Shown: in pieces, positions 16,021 to 23,380 of the stretch | Position numbering within the stretch: the stretch's first letter is position 1 | Layout: each line of letters opens with the position of its first letter | Assembly (NCBI RefSeq): GCF_000308695.1 | Contig: NZ_BAGG01000108.1 | Location: forward strand, 1-38,317 | Source: Nocardia takedensis NBRC 100417 | Lineage (GTDB): Bacteria > Actinomycetota > Actinomycetes > Mycobacteriales > Mycobacteriaceae | Reading direction: 5' to 3' | Length of the DNA stretch: 38,317 nt | Made by a program: the position numbers and the translations under genes | The notes under the pieces: model-generated | Told to the model about the DNA's origin: nothing | The model's database searches: none | What the model saw: only the letters and a program-made list of their open reading frames with translations

Positions 16021-16041
16021 TTTCTGTCACTTGATAGAAAT
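16021..16041 (+). promoter_or_regulatory. 20-bp palindrome and overlapping GlnR-like box upstream of the permease
   Basis: TTTCTGTCACTTGATAGAAA (16021-16040) is an imperfect inverted repeat with 9-bp arms, one mismatch and a 2-bp centre, typical of a TetR-type operator. Within it, GTCAC-TTGATA-GAAAT (16026-16041) matches the actinobacterial GlnR pattern GTnAC-n6-GAAAC at nine of the ten specified positions. It lies 122-142 bp upstream of the permease ATG. The remaining leader (16042-16162) contains two CGTTAC direct repeats at 16056-16070 but no recognisable riboswitch. Confidence 0.5.
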
Positions 16042-16162
16042 CGGAGCAACACGAACGTTACGGGCGTTACCGCAAGCGATACACGCAGGTCACCGTTCGC
16101 GCGATCGGAAACGCAAAACTGTCATTCGACAGGTATTGGCCGCTTCGCCGAAGGATTCGCCC

Positions 16163-17692
16163 ATGGCCACAACGGTTTCCCCGCCCACCCCGCCCGACCA
16201 ACGCGACAGCGCCGATCTGGAGAGCTTCGGCTACCAACCGGTCCTACACCGCAAACTGGGCCGCTACGCCTCGTTCGCCGCGGGCTTCTCCTTCGTCTCC
16301 ATCCTCACCACGATCTTCCAGTTCTTCGGACTCGGCTACTCCTTCGGCGGCGCCGCGTTCTTCTGGACCTGGCCCATCGTGTTCGCGGGCCAACTGCTGG
16401 TCGCGCTGAACTTCGCCGAACTGGCCGCCCGCTACCCGATCTCGGGCTGTATCTACCAGTGGTCGCGGCGACTCGGCGGCGAGATCATCGGCTGGTTCGC
16501 GGGCTGGATGATGGTCATCGCCCAGATCGTCACCGCGGCCGCCGCGGCCATCGCGCTGCAAGTGGTACTGCCCTCGATCTGGAGCGGCTTCCAGATCATC
16601 GGCGAGGACACCGCGCTGACCTCGCCCTCCGGCGCGAGCAACGCCGTCCTGCTCGGCAGCGTACTGTTGGTGATCACCACGGCGATCAACGTCATCGGCA
16701 TCGACCTGATGGCCCGGATCAACTCCATCGGCGTCACCATCGAGATCGTCGGCGTGCTGGCCATCATCGCGCTGTTCTTCGTCAACACCGAACGCGGACC
16801 CGGCGTGGTGTTCCAGACCGAGCACGCCGCGCCCGGCCCCTACTGGGCGGCGTTCCTGGTCTCCGGACTCATGGCCGCCTACGTCATGGTCGGCTTCGAC
16901 TCCGCGGGCGAACTGTCCGAGGAGACCAAGAATCCGCGCACCGTCGCGCCGCGCACCATCCTCACCGCGCTGTCGGTCTCCGCGCTCGGCGGCGGACTCA
17001 TGCTGCTCGGCGCGCTGATGGCCGCGCCGAGTCTCGACGACGGCGCGCTGGCCGCCGACGGCCTGGCCTACGTGCTCACCGCCAAACTCGACAGCGCGCC
17101 CGGCAAGGTCCTGCTCGGCTGCGTCGCGATCGCGATCATGGTCTGCACGCTGGCCATCCAGACCGCGGGCTCGCGCCTGATGTTCTCGATGGCCCGCGAC
17201 GGCAAACTGCCCTTCGCCGCCAAACTCGCCGCCGTGCACCCGCGCTACGGCACGCCGGTGCTGCCCGCGATCGTCATCGGCGTCCTCGGCATCGGCCTGC
17301 TGGTGCTCAACCTCGGCAACGGCGCGATCTTCGCGACCCTGGCCAGCGTCTGCATCGTCAGTCTCTACCTGGCCTACCTGCTGGTCACCGTGCCGCTGCT
17401 GCTGCGACGGCTGCGCGGATGGAGCGAGCAGGGCGAACCCGGGCTGTTCTCGCTGGGGCGCTGGGGTCTGCCGATCAACGCGGTCGCCGTGGTCTGGGGC
17501 ATCGCGATGGTGATCAACCTGGCCTGGCCGCGCGCCGAGGTCTACACCCCGGACGGCGGCGGTTGGTGGATGCGCTGGGCCGCACCGCTGTTCGTGCTCG
17601 CCGTCATCGCGGTCGGCTTGGCCGTGCACCGGACGGTCGTCGCGAGACCCCGCGCGGCGCAGAACCCGGAGACCGCGGTCGCCCCCGCCTGA
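16163..17692 (+). CDS. APC-superfamily amino acid/amine permease, 509 aa
   Basis: Integral membrane transporter with about 12 predicted helices. After a 35-residue hydrophilic N-terminus come GRYASFAAGFSFVSILTTIFQFFGLGYSFGG-type sequence, FAELAARYPISGCIYQWSRRLGG (conserved APC helix 2-3 region), FDSAGELSEETKNPRTVAPRTI and SRLMFSMARDGKLPF, all standard for the amino acid-polyamine-organocation superfamily and its choline/GABA-type branch. The ATG at 16163 starts immediately before the hydrophilic tail. It is the first gene of the operon with UAAP1, UAAP2 and the carboxyltransferase protein, so the cargo is probably urea, guanidine or a related nitrogen compound; this is inferred from context. 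A 12-bp hairpin follows the stop. Confidence 0.88.
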   Translation: MATTVSPPTPPDQRDSADLESFGYQPVLHRKLGRYASFAAGFSFVSILTTIFQFFGLGYSFGGAAFFWTWPIVFAGQLLVALNFAELAARYPISGCIYQWSRRLGGEIIGWFAGWMMVIAQIVTAAAAAIALQVVLPSIWSGFQIIGEDTALTSPSGASNAVLLGSVLLVITTAINVIGIDLMARINSIGVTIEIVGVLAIIALFFVNTERGPGVVFQTEHAAPGPYWAAFLVSGLMAAYVMVGFDSAGELSEETKNPRTVAPRTILTALSVSALGGGLMLLGALMAAPSLDDGALAADGLAYVLTAKLDSAPGKVLLGCVAIAIMVCTLAIQTAGSRLMFSMARDGKLPFAAKLAAVHPRYGTPVLPAIVIGVLGIGLLVLNLGNGAIFATLASVCIVSLYLAYLLVTVPLLLRRLRGWSEQGEPGLFSLGRWGLPINAVAVVWGIAMVINLAWPRAEVYTPDGGGWWMRWAAPLFVLAVIAVGLAVHRTVVARPRAAQNPETAVAPA

Positions 17693-17699
17693 ACCGGGG

Positions 17700-17731
17700 C
17701 GGGTGGTGGGCACGGGACCGCCCACCACCCG
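17700..17731 (+). terminator. Intra-operon hairpin between permease and UAAP1 genes
   Basis: A perfect 12-bp stem CGGGTGGTGGGC (17700-17711) / GCCCACCACCCG (17720-17731) with an 8-nt loop starts 8 nt after the permease stop and 60 nt before the next start. It could act as a partial terminator, an mRNA processing or stabilising element, or an attenuator that makes downstream genes less abundant than the permease. Confidence 0.5.
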
Positions 17732-17790
17732 TCACCGCCCACCGATCTCACCGCCGCCCGCACCGGGCGGCCCGCGAAGGGAGCATCCCA

Positions 17791-18540
17791 ATGACCACCG
17801 CGTCCACCGAAGGCGCGCGCTCGCACGCCAGGGCCCAGGCCGCCGCCGCGACCATCGCGCTGCCGACCCTGCCCGACGACGTCGCCGCGGACCGGCTCAC
17901 CTGGGCGCGGCGCCTGCCCGCCGACGGCTACGCCTGCGTCGTCCTCGGCCGCGGCACCCGCGTCCGACTCGGCGACCCGGCGGGCGCGGCCTGCGCCCAC
18001 GTCCTGCTGCTGCGCGCCGAGGCCCCCTGGGAACGGCTCAATGTCGCCGACACGGTGAAAGTGCCGTGGCAGGCGTATCTCTCGTCGGGTCATCCGCTGC
18101 TCTCCGACCAGGGCCGGGTGCTGGCGACCGTGCTGGCCGACATCTCCGGACACCACGACACCCTGTGCGGACCGTCCGACACCGCGCGCGATCTGCTGCG
18201 CCTGGCCGGGGTGAAACAGGGACTCGCCCCGCGCGACATCGGCCCCACGGTCTCGTTCTTCCGCGGCGTGCGGGTCGAGGCCGACGGCGCGCTGACCCCG
18301 ACCGGCGGACACGGTCCCGGCGCGAGCGTCGACCTGCTGATCCACCTGCCGGTGACGCTGCTGATCGCCAACGCGCCGCATCCGCTGGACGATCGCGCCA
18401 CCACCGATCTGGACGTGGTCGCCTGGTCCGCGCCCGCCGACCTCGTGACCGAACACAACGCGGACCCCGAATACCGGCGGGCCGTGGAGAACACCGAAGC
18501 GGCCTGGACCGCCGCCCTGACCACGGAGGCCACGGCATGA
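17791..18540 (+). CDS. Urea amidolyase/guanidine-associated protein UAAP1 (DUF1989), 249 aa
   Basis: One of the paired DUF1989 proteins nearly always encoded next to urea/guanidine carboxylase. Characterised homologues form the heteromeric carboxyguanidine deiminase (CgdA/CgdB), which converts carboxyguanidine to allophanate after guanidine carboxylation. The sequence shows the typical LPADGYACVVLGRGTRVRLGDPAGAACAHVLLLRA opening, WERLNVADTVKVPWQAYLSSGHPLLSDQGRVLATV, the conserved GHHDTLCGPS metal-site region and a PTVSFFRGVRVEADG block. The ATG follows AAGGGAGCATCCCA. The stop overlaps the next start (ATGA). Which of the two is the catalytic subunit cannot be judged reliably by eye. Confidence 0.88.
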   Translation: MTTASTEGARSHARAQAAAATIALPTLPDDVAADRLTWARRLPADGYACVVLGRGTRVRLGDPAGAACAHVLLLRAEAPWERLNVADTVKVPWQAYLSSGHPLLSDQGRVLATVLADISGHHDTLCGPSDTARDLLRLAGVKQGLAPRDIGPTVSFFRGVRVEADGALTPTGGHGPGASVDLLIHLPVTLLIANAPHPLDDRATTDLDVVAWSAPADLVTEHNADPEYRRAVENTEAAWTAALTTEATA

Positions 18541-19154
18541 CCGCACCGACCCGCACCGTCGTCCTGGACGAGACCGTCCCCGCCTGCGCCCCGTGGTCCA
18601 CGGTCGTGCGCGCGGGCGACCACCTCGAGATCATCGACCTGCACGGCAACCAGGCCGTCGACTGCCTGCTCTACTCGGCGGCCGACCCCACCGACCGCTA
18701 CAGCGCGCAGGCCACGGTCACCGCGCAGCGCAACATCTTCCTCACCACCGGCAGCGTGCTGCGCACCGACGCGGGCGTCCCGCTGATGACGGTCGTCGCC
18801 GACGCGGTCGGCAACCACGACACCATCGCCGGCGCGTGCTCGCAGGAATCCAACACCCTCCGCTACGGTCACCACACCCGCCACCAGCACGCCTGCGTCG
18901 AGAACTTCCTGATCGAGGCGATGAGATGGGGCCTGGGCAAACGGGATCTGGTATCGAACATCAACTGGTTCATGAACGTTCCGGTCGAGACCGACGGCAC
19001 CCTCGGCATCGTGGACGGACTGTCCGCGCCCGGTAAGTCGGTCACGCTGCGCGCCGAGATCGACACGCTGGTACTGGTGTCGAACTGCCCGCAGATCAAC
19101 AACCCCTGCAACGGTTTCGACCCGACGCCGGTCCGGATGGTGGTGACCCGATGA
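18537..19154 (+). CDS. Urea amidolyase/guanidine-associated protein UAAP2 (DUF1989), 205 aa
   Basis: Partner of UAAP1. Diagnostic stretches are DHLEIIDLHGNQAVDCLLYSAADPTDRYSAQATVTAQRNIFLTTGSVL, ADAVGNHDTIAGACSQESNTLRYGHHTRHQHAC and SNINWFMNVPVETDGTLGIVDGLSAPG, followed by VSNCPQINNPCNGFDPTPVRM. The His, Cys and Glu residues of the HDT...CSQESN and CNGFDPTP segments are probable metal and active-site residues. Its start and stop overlap both neighbours by ATGA, giving tight coupling of three genes. Together with UAAP1 it should act on the product of the carboxylase, in guanidine or urea nitrogen use. The substrate choice between urea and guanidine is inferred from characterised homologues, not shown here. 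Confidence 0.9.
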   Translation: MTAPTRTVVLDETVPACAPWSTVVRAGDHLEIIDLHGNQAVDCLLYSAADPTDRYSAQATVTAQRNIFLTTGSVLRTDAGVPLMTVVADAVGNHDTIAGACSQESNTLRYGHHTRHQHACVENFLIEAMRWGLGKRDLVSNINWFMNVPVETDGTLGIVDGLSAPGKSVTLRAEIDTLVLVSNCPQINNPCNGFDPTPVRMVVTR

Positions 19155-21385
19155 GCGTCACGGAACTGGCCGAGACCGCCGCCGGATCGGGCATCGCGCG
19201 CGGACCCGAAGCGGGGGTCCGCAGCGCCGCCCCGACGGAAGCCGTGGGCGTCGAGGCATCTGCCGGGCAGGTCGACGCGGGTGTCGAGACGTCCGCCGGA
19301 CAAGCCGCCGCAGGCGTCGAGACTTCTCCCGGACAAGCCGCCGCAGATGTCGAGACTTCTCCCGGACAAGCCGCCGCAGATGTCGAGACTTCCCCCGGAC
19401 AGGTCGCCGATACCGACCGGGCGGTCACCGCCGTCGCCGAGGTGGTGCGGCCGGGAATGCTGACCACCGTGCAGGATTGGCCCGGCCGGATCGGCTACTG
19501 GCACGTCGGCGTCCCGCCGTCCGGCCCGATGGACGACCTGTCGTTCCGTCTGGGCAACCGGGCGCTGGGCAATCCGGAAGGCGCGGGCGGGCTGGAATGC
19601 ACGCTCGGCGGTCCGGCGCTGCGGTTCCCCGGCGGCGCTCGGGTCTGCGTGACCGGCGCGCCCGCCCGGGTCCAGGTCGACGGCGTGGACGCGCGGATGT
19701 GGCGGACGCTGGAGATCCCGGCGGGCGGCGTCCTCGACGTCGGCGCGGTCCTGGGCCCCGGCATGCGCACCTACATCCTGATCGAGGGTGGCCTCGAACT
19801 GCCCGAATATCTAGGCAGCAGTGCGACGTTCACGCTCGGGAAGTTCGGCGGCGGCACCGGCGAGGCGTTGCGCGCCGAGGAGCGCCTGCCGTTGGGCGCG
19901 CCCGTGGGCCGGGCGAGCGCGGGGGTGCCGATGTCGGATCAGCCCGTGCTGACCCGGCAGTGGGAACTCGCCGTCACCGAGGGACCGCACGGCGCGCCGG
20001 AGTTCTTCACCCGCGCCGACATCGACGCCGTGCTCGGCACCGACTACGAGGTGCATTTCAACTCCGACCGCACCGGCGTCCGGCTCATCGGACCCAAGCC
20101 GGAATGGGCGCGCACCGACGGCGGCGAGGCCGGACTGCACCCGTCCAACATCCACGACACCCCGTATTCGGTGGGGGCGCTGGACTTCACCGGCGACACT
20201 CCGATCCTGCTCGGTCCGGACGGTCCCAGCCTGGGCGGATTCGTCTGCCCGGTGACGGTGGTCGCCGCGGAGCGCTGGAAACTCGGTCAGCTCGTGCCCG
20301 GCGACACCGTGCGATTCGTGCCGGTCCGCCGCGAACACGCCGCCTCGCTGCGCGAACTCGGCGCGGGACGGCGCGCGACCTGGCCCGCGGTGCTCTCGGT
20401 CGGCGGCGACGGGGACGACGGCGTGCTGCGCCGCGCCGAGGTCGACGACGAGATGGCTGTCACCTACCGCCGGGCGGGCGATGACGGCGTGCTGGTCGAA
20501 TACGGTGCCATGACATTGGATCTCGGGCTTCGCGCGCGCGTCCACGCCCTGCACACCCACCTGCTCGCGGCGGACGTGCGCGGTGTGCGCGAACTGACGC
20601 CGGGCGTGCGCTCACTCCAGATCCGCGTCGACCCGCACGTGCTGCCCGTCCCGCGCCTGCTGGACCTGCTCGCCGAGGCCGAGACGCTGCTGCCCGCGGC
20701 CGAGGATCTGGTGGTGCCCAGTCGCACCGTGCACCTGCCGCTGTCCTGGGACGACCCGTCCACCCGCGAGGCGATCACCCGCTACATGCACGGTGTGCGC
20801 GCGGACGCGCCCTGGTGCCCGTGGAATATCGAATTCATCCGACGGATGAACGGACTCGACACCGTCGAGCAGGTCTACGACACCGTGTTCGGCGCGGAAT
20901 ACCTGGTCCTCGGCCTGGGCGACGTCTACCTGGGCGCGCCGGTCGCCACGCCGATGGACCCCCGCCACCGCCTGGTCACCACGAAATACAACCCGGCGCG
21001 GACCTGGACGCCGGAGAACGCGGTCGGCATCGGCGGCGCCTACCTGTGCGTCTACGGCATGGAAGGGCCCGGCGGCTACCAGTTCGTCGGCCGCACGACC
21101 CAGGTGTGGAATCATCGCGCCACCGAATCCCCTTGGCTGCTGCGCTATTTCGACCGCATCCGGTGGTATCCGGTGGAAGCCGACGAATTGACCGACCTGC
21201 GCGCCGACTTCGCGGCCGGATCGGTCGATGTCCGCACCGAGGACGGCGAGTTCCGCCTCGCCGACTACCGCCGCTTCCTGGCCGAGAACGACACGGCCAT
21301 AGAGGATTTCCGCGCCGTGCAGGCCCGCGCCTTCGCCGCGGAACGCGAATCGTGGCGAAGGGCGGGCGAACTCACGGGCGAATGA
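19151..21385 (+). CDS. Carboxyltransferase half of a urea/guanidine carboxylase (AHS2-AHS1), no BC or BCCP domains, 744 aa
   Basis: In full urea carboxylases (about 1200 aa) the order is biotin carboxylase, AHS2 (KipA-like), AHS1 (KipI-like), biotin carrier. Here residues 1-94 are a low-complexity leader with five 11-residue repeats. Residues from about 95 carry AHS2 (VVRPGMLTTVQDWPGRIGYW, GVPPSGPMDDLSFRLGNRALGN, HPSNIHDTPYSVGALDFTGDTPILLGPDGPSLGGFVCP), and from about 430 AHS1 (RRAGDDGVLVEYG, SLQIRVDP, VHLPLSWDDPSTREAI, NPARTWTPENAVGIGGAYLC, GGYQFVGRTTQVWN). The protein stops at the point where the carrier domain normally begins, and no ATP-grasp or biotin attachment motif is present. Separate biotin carboxylase and carrier subunits must be encoded elsewhere if it is active. 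The ATG overlaps the UAAP2 stop. Confidence 0.85.
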   Translation: MSVTELAETAAGSGIARGPEAGVRSAAPTEAVGVEASAGQVDAGVETSAGQAAAGVETSPGQAAADVETSPGQAAADVETSPGQVADTDRAVTAVAEVVRPGMLTTVQDWPGRIGYWHVGVPPSGPMDDLSFRLGNRALGNPEGAGGLECTLGGPALRFPGGARVCVTGAPARVQVDGVDARMWRTLEIPAGGVLDVGAVLGPGMRTYILIEGGLELPEYLGSSATFTLGKFGGGTGEALRAEERLPLGAPVGRASAGVPMSDQPVLTRQWELAVTEGPHGAPEFFTRADIDAVLGTDYEVHFNSDRTGVRLIGPKPEWARTDGGEAGLHPSNIHDTPYSVGALDFTGDTPILLGPDGPSLGGFVCPVTVVAAERWKLGQLVPGDTVRFVPVRREHAASLRELGAGRRATWPAVLSVGGDGDDGVLRRAEVDDEMAVTYRRAGDDGVLVEYGAMTLDLGLRARVHALHTHLLAADVRGVRELTPGVRSLQIRVDPHVLPVPRLLDLLAEAETLLPAAEDLVVPSRTVHLPLSWDDPSTREAITRYMHGVRADAPWCPWNIEFIRRMNGLDTVEQVYDTVFGAEYLVLGLGDVYLGAPVATPMDPRHRLVTTKYNPARTWTPENAVGIGGAYLCVYGMEGPGGYQFVGRTTQVWNHRATESPWLLRYFDRIRWYPVEADELTDLRADFAAGSVDVRTEDGEFRLADYRRFLAENDTAIEDFRAVQARAFAAERESWRRAGELTGE
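19250..19414 (+). repeat. Five tandem 33-bp repeats (VETSPGQAAAD) in the carboxyltransferase gene
   Basis: Five in-frame copies of a 33-bp unit encode VEASAGQVDAG, VETSAGQAAAG, VETSPGQAAAD, VETSPGQAAAD and VETSPGQVADT. The two central copies are identical at DNA level, suggesting recent expansion. The repeat lies before the catalytic domain, so copy number can change without breaking the enzyme. Confidence 0.95.
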
Positions 21386-21394
21386 CCGGACCGC

Positions 21395-22792
21395 TCACCG
21401 CACCCCGATCGGGTGGCCGAAGAAGGAGGCGACGGTGTCGCCGAAGGTCTGGCCCAGCAGCGCGATCCCCTCGGGGTTCAGGGCCATCAGACCGTTGTCG
21501 GTGACCGAGCAGCCCTGCTCGGCCGGAATTCCCTCCAGCCGGTCGCGCAGCCACAGCAGGGCGGTGGCCGAACCGGAGACTTCGGTGGTGATGTGTTCGC
21601 CGAGATGTTCGCGGACGTAGCGGACCCGGGCGTTCGGATCCTGGCAGTAGGTGTCGACCAGCGTGTTGACCGGACCGACCGGGATCAGTTCGTCCGGGTT
21701 GGCCTGCCAGATGAACATCGGCATATCAGGCACGGCCTTGCCCATGCGGGTCTTGTCGAGCACGTCGCGCACCACCGGATTGCGCATGGGGTCGCCCTCG
21801 GGGACGCGCAGCATGCCTTTGAGGTTCGCGAACGGCAGCAGCACGGTGTTGTACTGCACGCACAGCCCGCCCTTGATCGCGGCGAGCCCCTGCCCGAGCG
21901 GGTCCAGATTCCGGTCGAGCAGGTCGCCGAATTCGGTGTATTCGCGGCCGAGGCCCAGCACCGCGCCCATGATCATCCCGGACCAGATCTGGCCGTTGCC
22001 GATGTCGAGCAGTGGACCGAAATCGGCGGGCACGCCGCCCTCGGCCGCGCCGACGATATTCAGTTCCGGCGCGTAGGTCTGTTTCAGTTCGACGGCGTGC
22101 CCGGTGGCGATGGCGCCGCCGGAATAGCCGTACATGCCGATCCGCGCGTCGGGCGTCAGGCGCAGCGGTTCGAAGACGCGCGCGGCCCGGATGCCGTCGA
22201 GGGTGATCCGGGCGGCCAGCGGTCCGGCGCCGAACGCGCTGTCCGGTCCCTGGTGATCGGGGATGACCACCGCCCAGCCCTGCTGCACCGCGGCCTGCGC
22301 GACGATGAACTCCAGTGGCGCGACTATCTGTCCGAGAACGGTGGCCGCCGACCACTGCTGCACCGCGTAGGACGCCGAGCAGTAGGCCGCCAGCGAATCC
22401 TCGGCGATCTGCATCGAGACCATCTTGTCGGGGGACGACCCGCGCGGTTTGAGCACCGTGGCGACCGCCGCGATCGGCTCGTCACGGGTGTTGTTCGACC
22501 GGTAGGACACCTGCCAGGCGTCGACGTTGATCGGGATCAGACCCGCGTTGGCCACGTTGACCTGACGCGCGGCGATGATCTCGCCGGGGGCGCGGCTCGC
22601 CACCACCTCGGGGGACGGCCGGTAGAAGCCGGGATCGAGTTCGGGCGGCACCGCGATGGCGGGCGCGGGTTGGACCGCGACCGGTGCGTTCGCGCCGGGG
22701 TCGGCGACCGCGGTCGCCATCGTGAAGGTCGCCGCCAGCACCGTGATCGCCGCGACCGCGCACCTGCGATACCTCATCGTTCGCCGGGCCAT
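21395..22792 (-). CDS. Secreted lipase (secretory triacylglycerol lipase family), 465 aa
   Basis: Extracellular serine lipase/esterase of the secretory lipase (LIP) family, common in Nocardia and mycobacteria. It begins with an Arg-rich region and hydrophobic core (MARRTMRYRRCAVAAITVLAATFTMATAVADP), a Sec or Tat-type signal peptide with likely cleavage after AVA. It continues with FYRPSPEV, PGEIIAARQV, VVIPDHQGPDSAFG and the nucleophile motif GYSGG (Ser224), with Asp and His probably in WQANPDELIPV and EHLGEHI. The ATG at 22792 follows a GGAAGG-like ribosome binding site. It is convergent with the carboxyltransferase gene, 9 nt apart. It may release host or environmental fatty acids. Confidence 0.88.
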   Translation of the reverse strand: MARRTMRYRRCAVAAITVLAATFTMATAVADPGANAPVAVQPAPAIAVPPELDPGFYRPSPEVVASRAPGEIIAARQVNVANAGLIPINVDAWQVSYRSNNTRDEPIAAVATVLKPRGSSPDKMVSMQIAEDSLAAYCSASYAVQQWSAATVLGQIVAPLEFIVAQAAVQQGWAVVIPDHQGPDSAFGAGPLAARITLDGIRAARVFEPLRLTPDARIGMYGYSGGAIATGHAVELKQTYAPELNIVGAAEGGVPADFGPLLDIGNGQIWSGMIMGAVLGLGREYTEFGDLLDRNLDPLGQGLAAIKGGLCVQYNTVLLPFANLKGMLRVPEGDPMRNPVVRDVLDKTRMGKAVPDMPMFIWQANPDELIPVGPVNTLVDTYCQDPNARVRYVREHLGEHITTEVSGSATALLWLRDRLEGIPAEQGCSVTDNGLMALNPEGIALLGQTFGDTVASFFGHPIGVR

Positions 22793-22810
22793 GTTCCGCC
22801 TTCCTCGCCT

Positions 22811-22834
22811 ATGTGAGACCACTGTGACTCACAT
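22811..22834 (-). promoter_or_regulatory. Inverted repeat upstream of the lipase gene
   Basis: ATGTGAG (22811-22817) and CTCACAT (22828-22834) form a perfect 7-bp inverted repeat with a 10-bp centre, 19 nt upstream of the lipase start. It could be an operator or a 5'-UTR hairpin. The remaining stretch 22835-23014 shows no gene and no other clear element. Confidence 0.4.
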
Positions 22835-23014
22835 GCGGCTGGAGCTTAGCGGCGTTCTCCCCCTCCTGACAACGGCCGTCCGGGACAGTGGGCGGAAACG
22901 GCCGCAAGGAATCCGGCACGAAGCAGGGAATCGACCGCTTCGGCCCGTGACGGCGCTACACGCACCGGTCCGACCTTCCGGGACAGCCAGCCAAGACCGA
23001 CCGACCAGCCTGTT

Positions 23015-23380
23015 TCAGTGGGTGTCGAGCACGTCGGTCACGTGGAAGTAGGCCACCACGCGCGGCCCTTCCGTGACGACCAGAACGCTGCCGGGTCGAA
23101 CGGCATGCGGTCCTTCGTTGCCGACCACCAGCCATCCCGCCGCCGCCGACGAGGACCACGCCGCCCGATCGCGCACACGCAGAACCACCGACGCCGAACC
23201 GTCCCCAGGGGTGCGCGGCGGCACGAAGGCCGTGGCGGCGTAGTACTTGTCGGCCGGGGTGCGGGGCGGACCGGACGAGCGGCCGCCCTGCTCCGGAGTC
23301 AGCCAGGTGACCCAGCCGCGGAACGGGAGGGTGCGTGGAACGTGCACCCTCCCATTCTGGCGTCCCGACCGCAGGCTCAC
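23015..23380 (-). CDS. Small protein coupled to the rifamycin glycosyltransferase gene, possible EF-Tu-like barrel, 121 aa
   Basis: I do not recognise a characterised family. The sequence reads as a small all-beta protein: LPFRGWVTWLTPEQGGRSSGPP, then KYYAATAFVPP, GDGSASVVLRVRDR, AAGWLVVGNEGPHAVRPGSVLVVTEGPRVVAYFHVTDVL. This resembles small actinobacterial proteins with an EF-Tu domain-III-like barrel, a low-certainty comparison. The GTG at 23380 overlaps the glycosyltransferase stop as GTGA, so the two are translationally coupled. A later GTG at 23345-23347 is possible but has no spaced ribosome binding site. Being coupled to a gene behind an RAE-like element, it may be rifamycin-inducible. 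Confidence 0.7.
   Translation of the reverse strand: MSLRSGRQNGRVHVPRTLPFRGWVTWLTPEQGGRSSGPPRTPADKYYAATAFVPPRTPGDGSASVVLRVRDRAAWSSSAAAGWLVVGNEGPHAVRPGSVLVVTEGPRVVAYFHVTDVLDTH
23325..23353 (-). repeat. Perfect 10-bp inverted repeat near the start of the small coupled gene
   Basis: GGGAGGGTGC (23325-23334) and GCACCCTCCC (23344-23353) form a perfect stem with a 9-nt loop inside the first 20 codons of the small gene. It could slow ribosomes, act as an mRNA end-protecting hairpin for the upstream glycosyltransferase, or be fortuitous. Confidence 0.5.

Noticed and set aside
15904..16162. Guanidine (ykkC-type) riboswitch upstream of the permease
   Set aside because: The expected conserved guanidine-I sequence blocks are absent, and no paired ACGR hairpins of the guanidine-II type were found.
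16244..17728. 494-codon open frame on the minus strand opposite the permease gene
   Set aside because: Its translation is Asp/Glu/Gly/Arg-rich without any domain and it mirrors the permease codons. Long antisense frames are expected at this GC content.
21413..22816. 467-codon plus-strand frame opposite the lipase gene
   Set aside because: Antisense shadow. The minus-strand frame has a signal peptide and GYSGG motif, this one has nothing recognisable.
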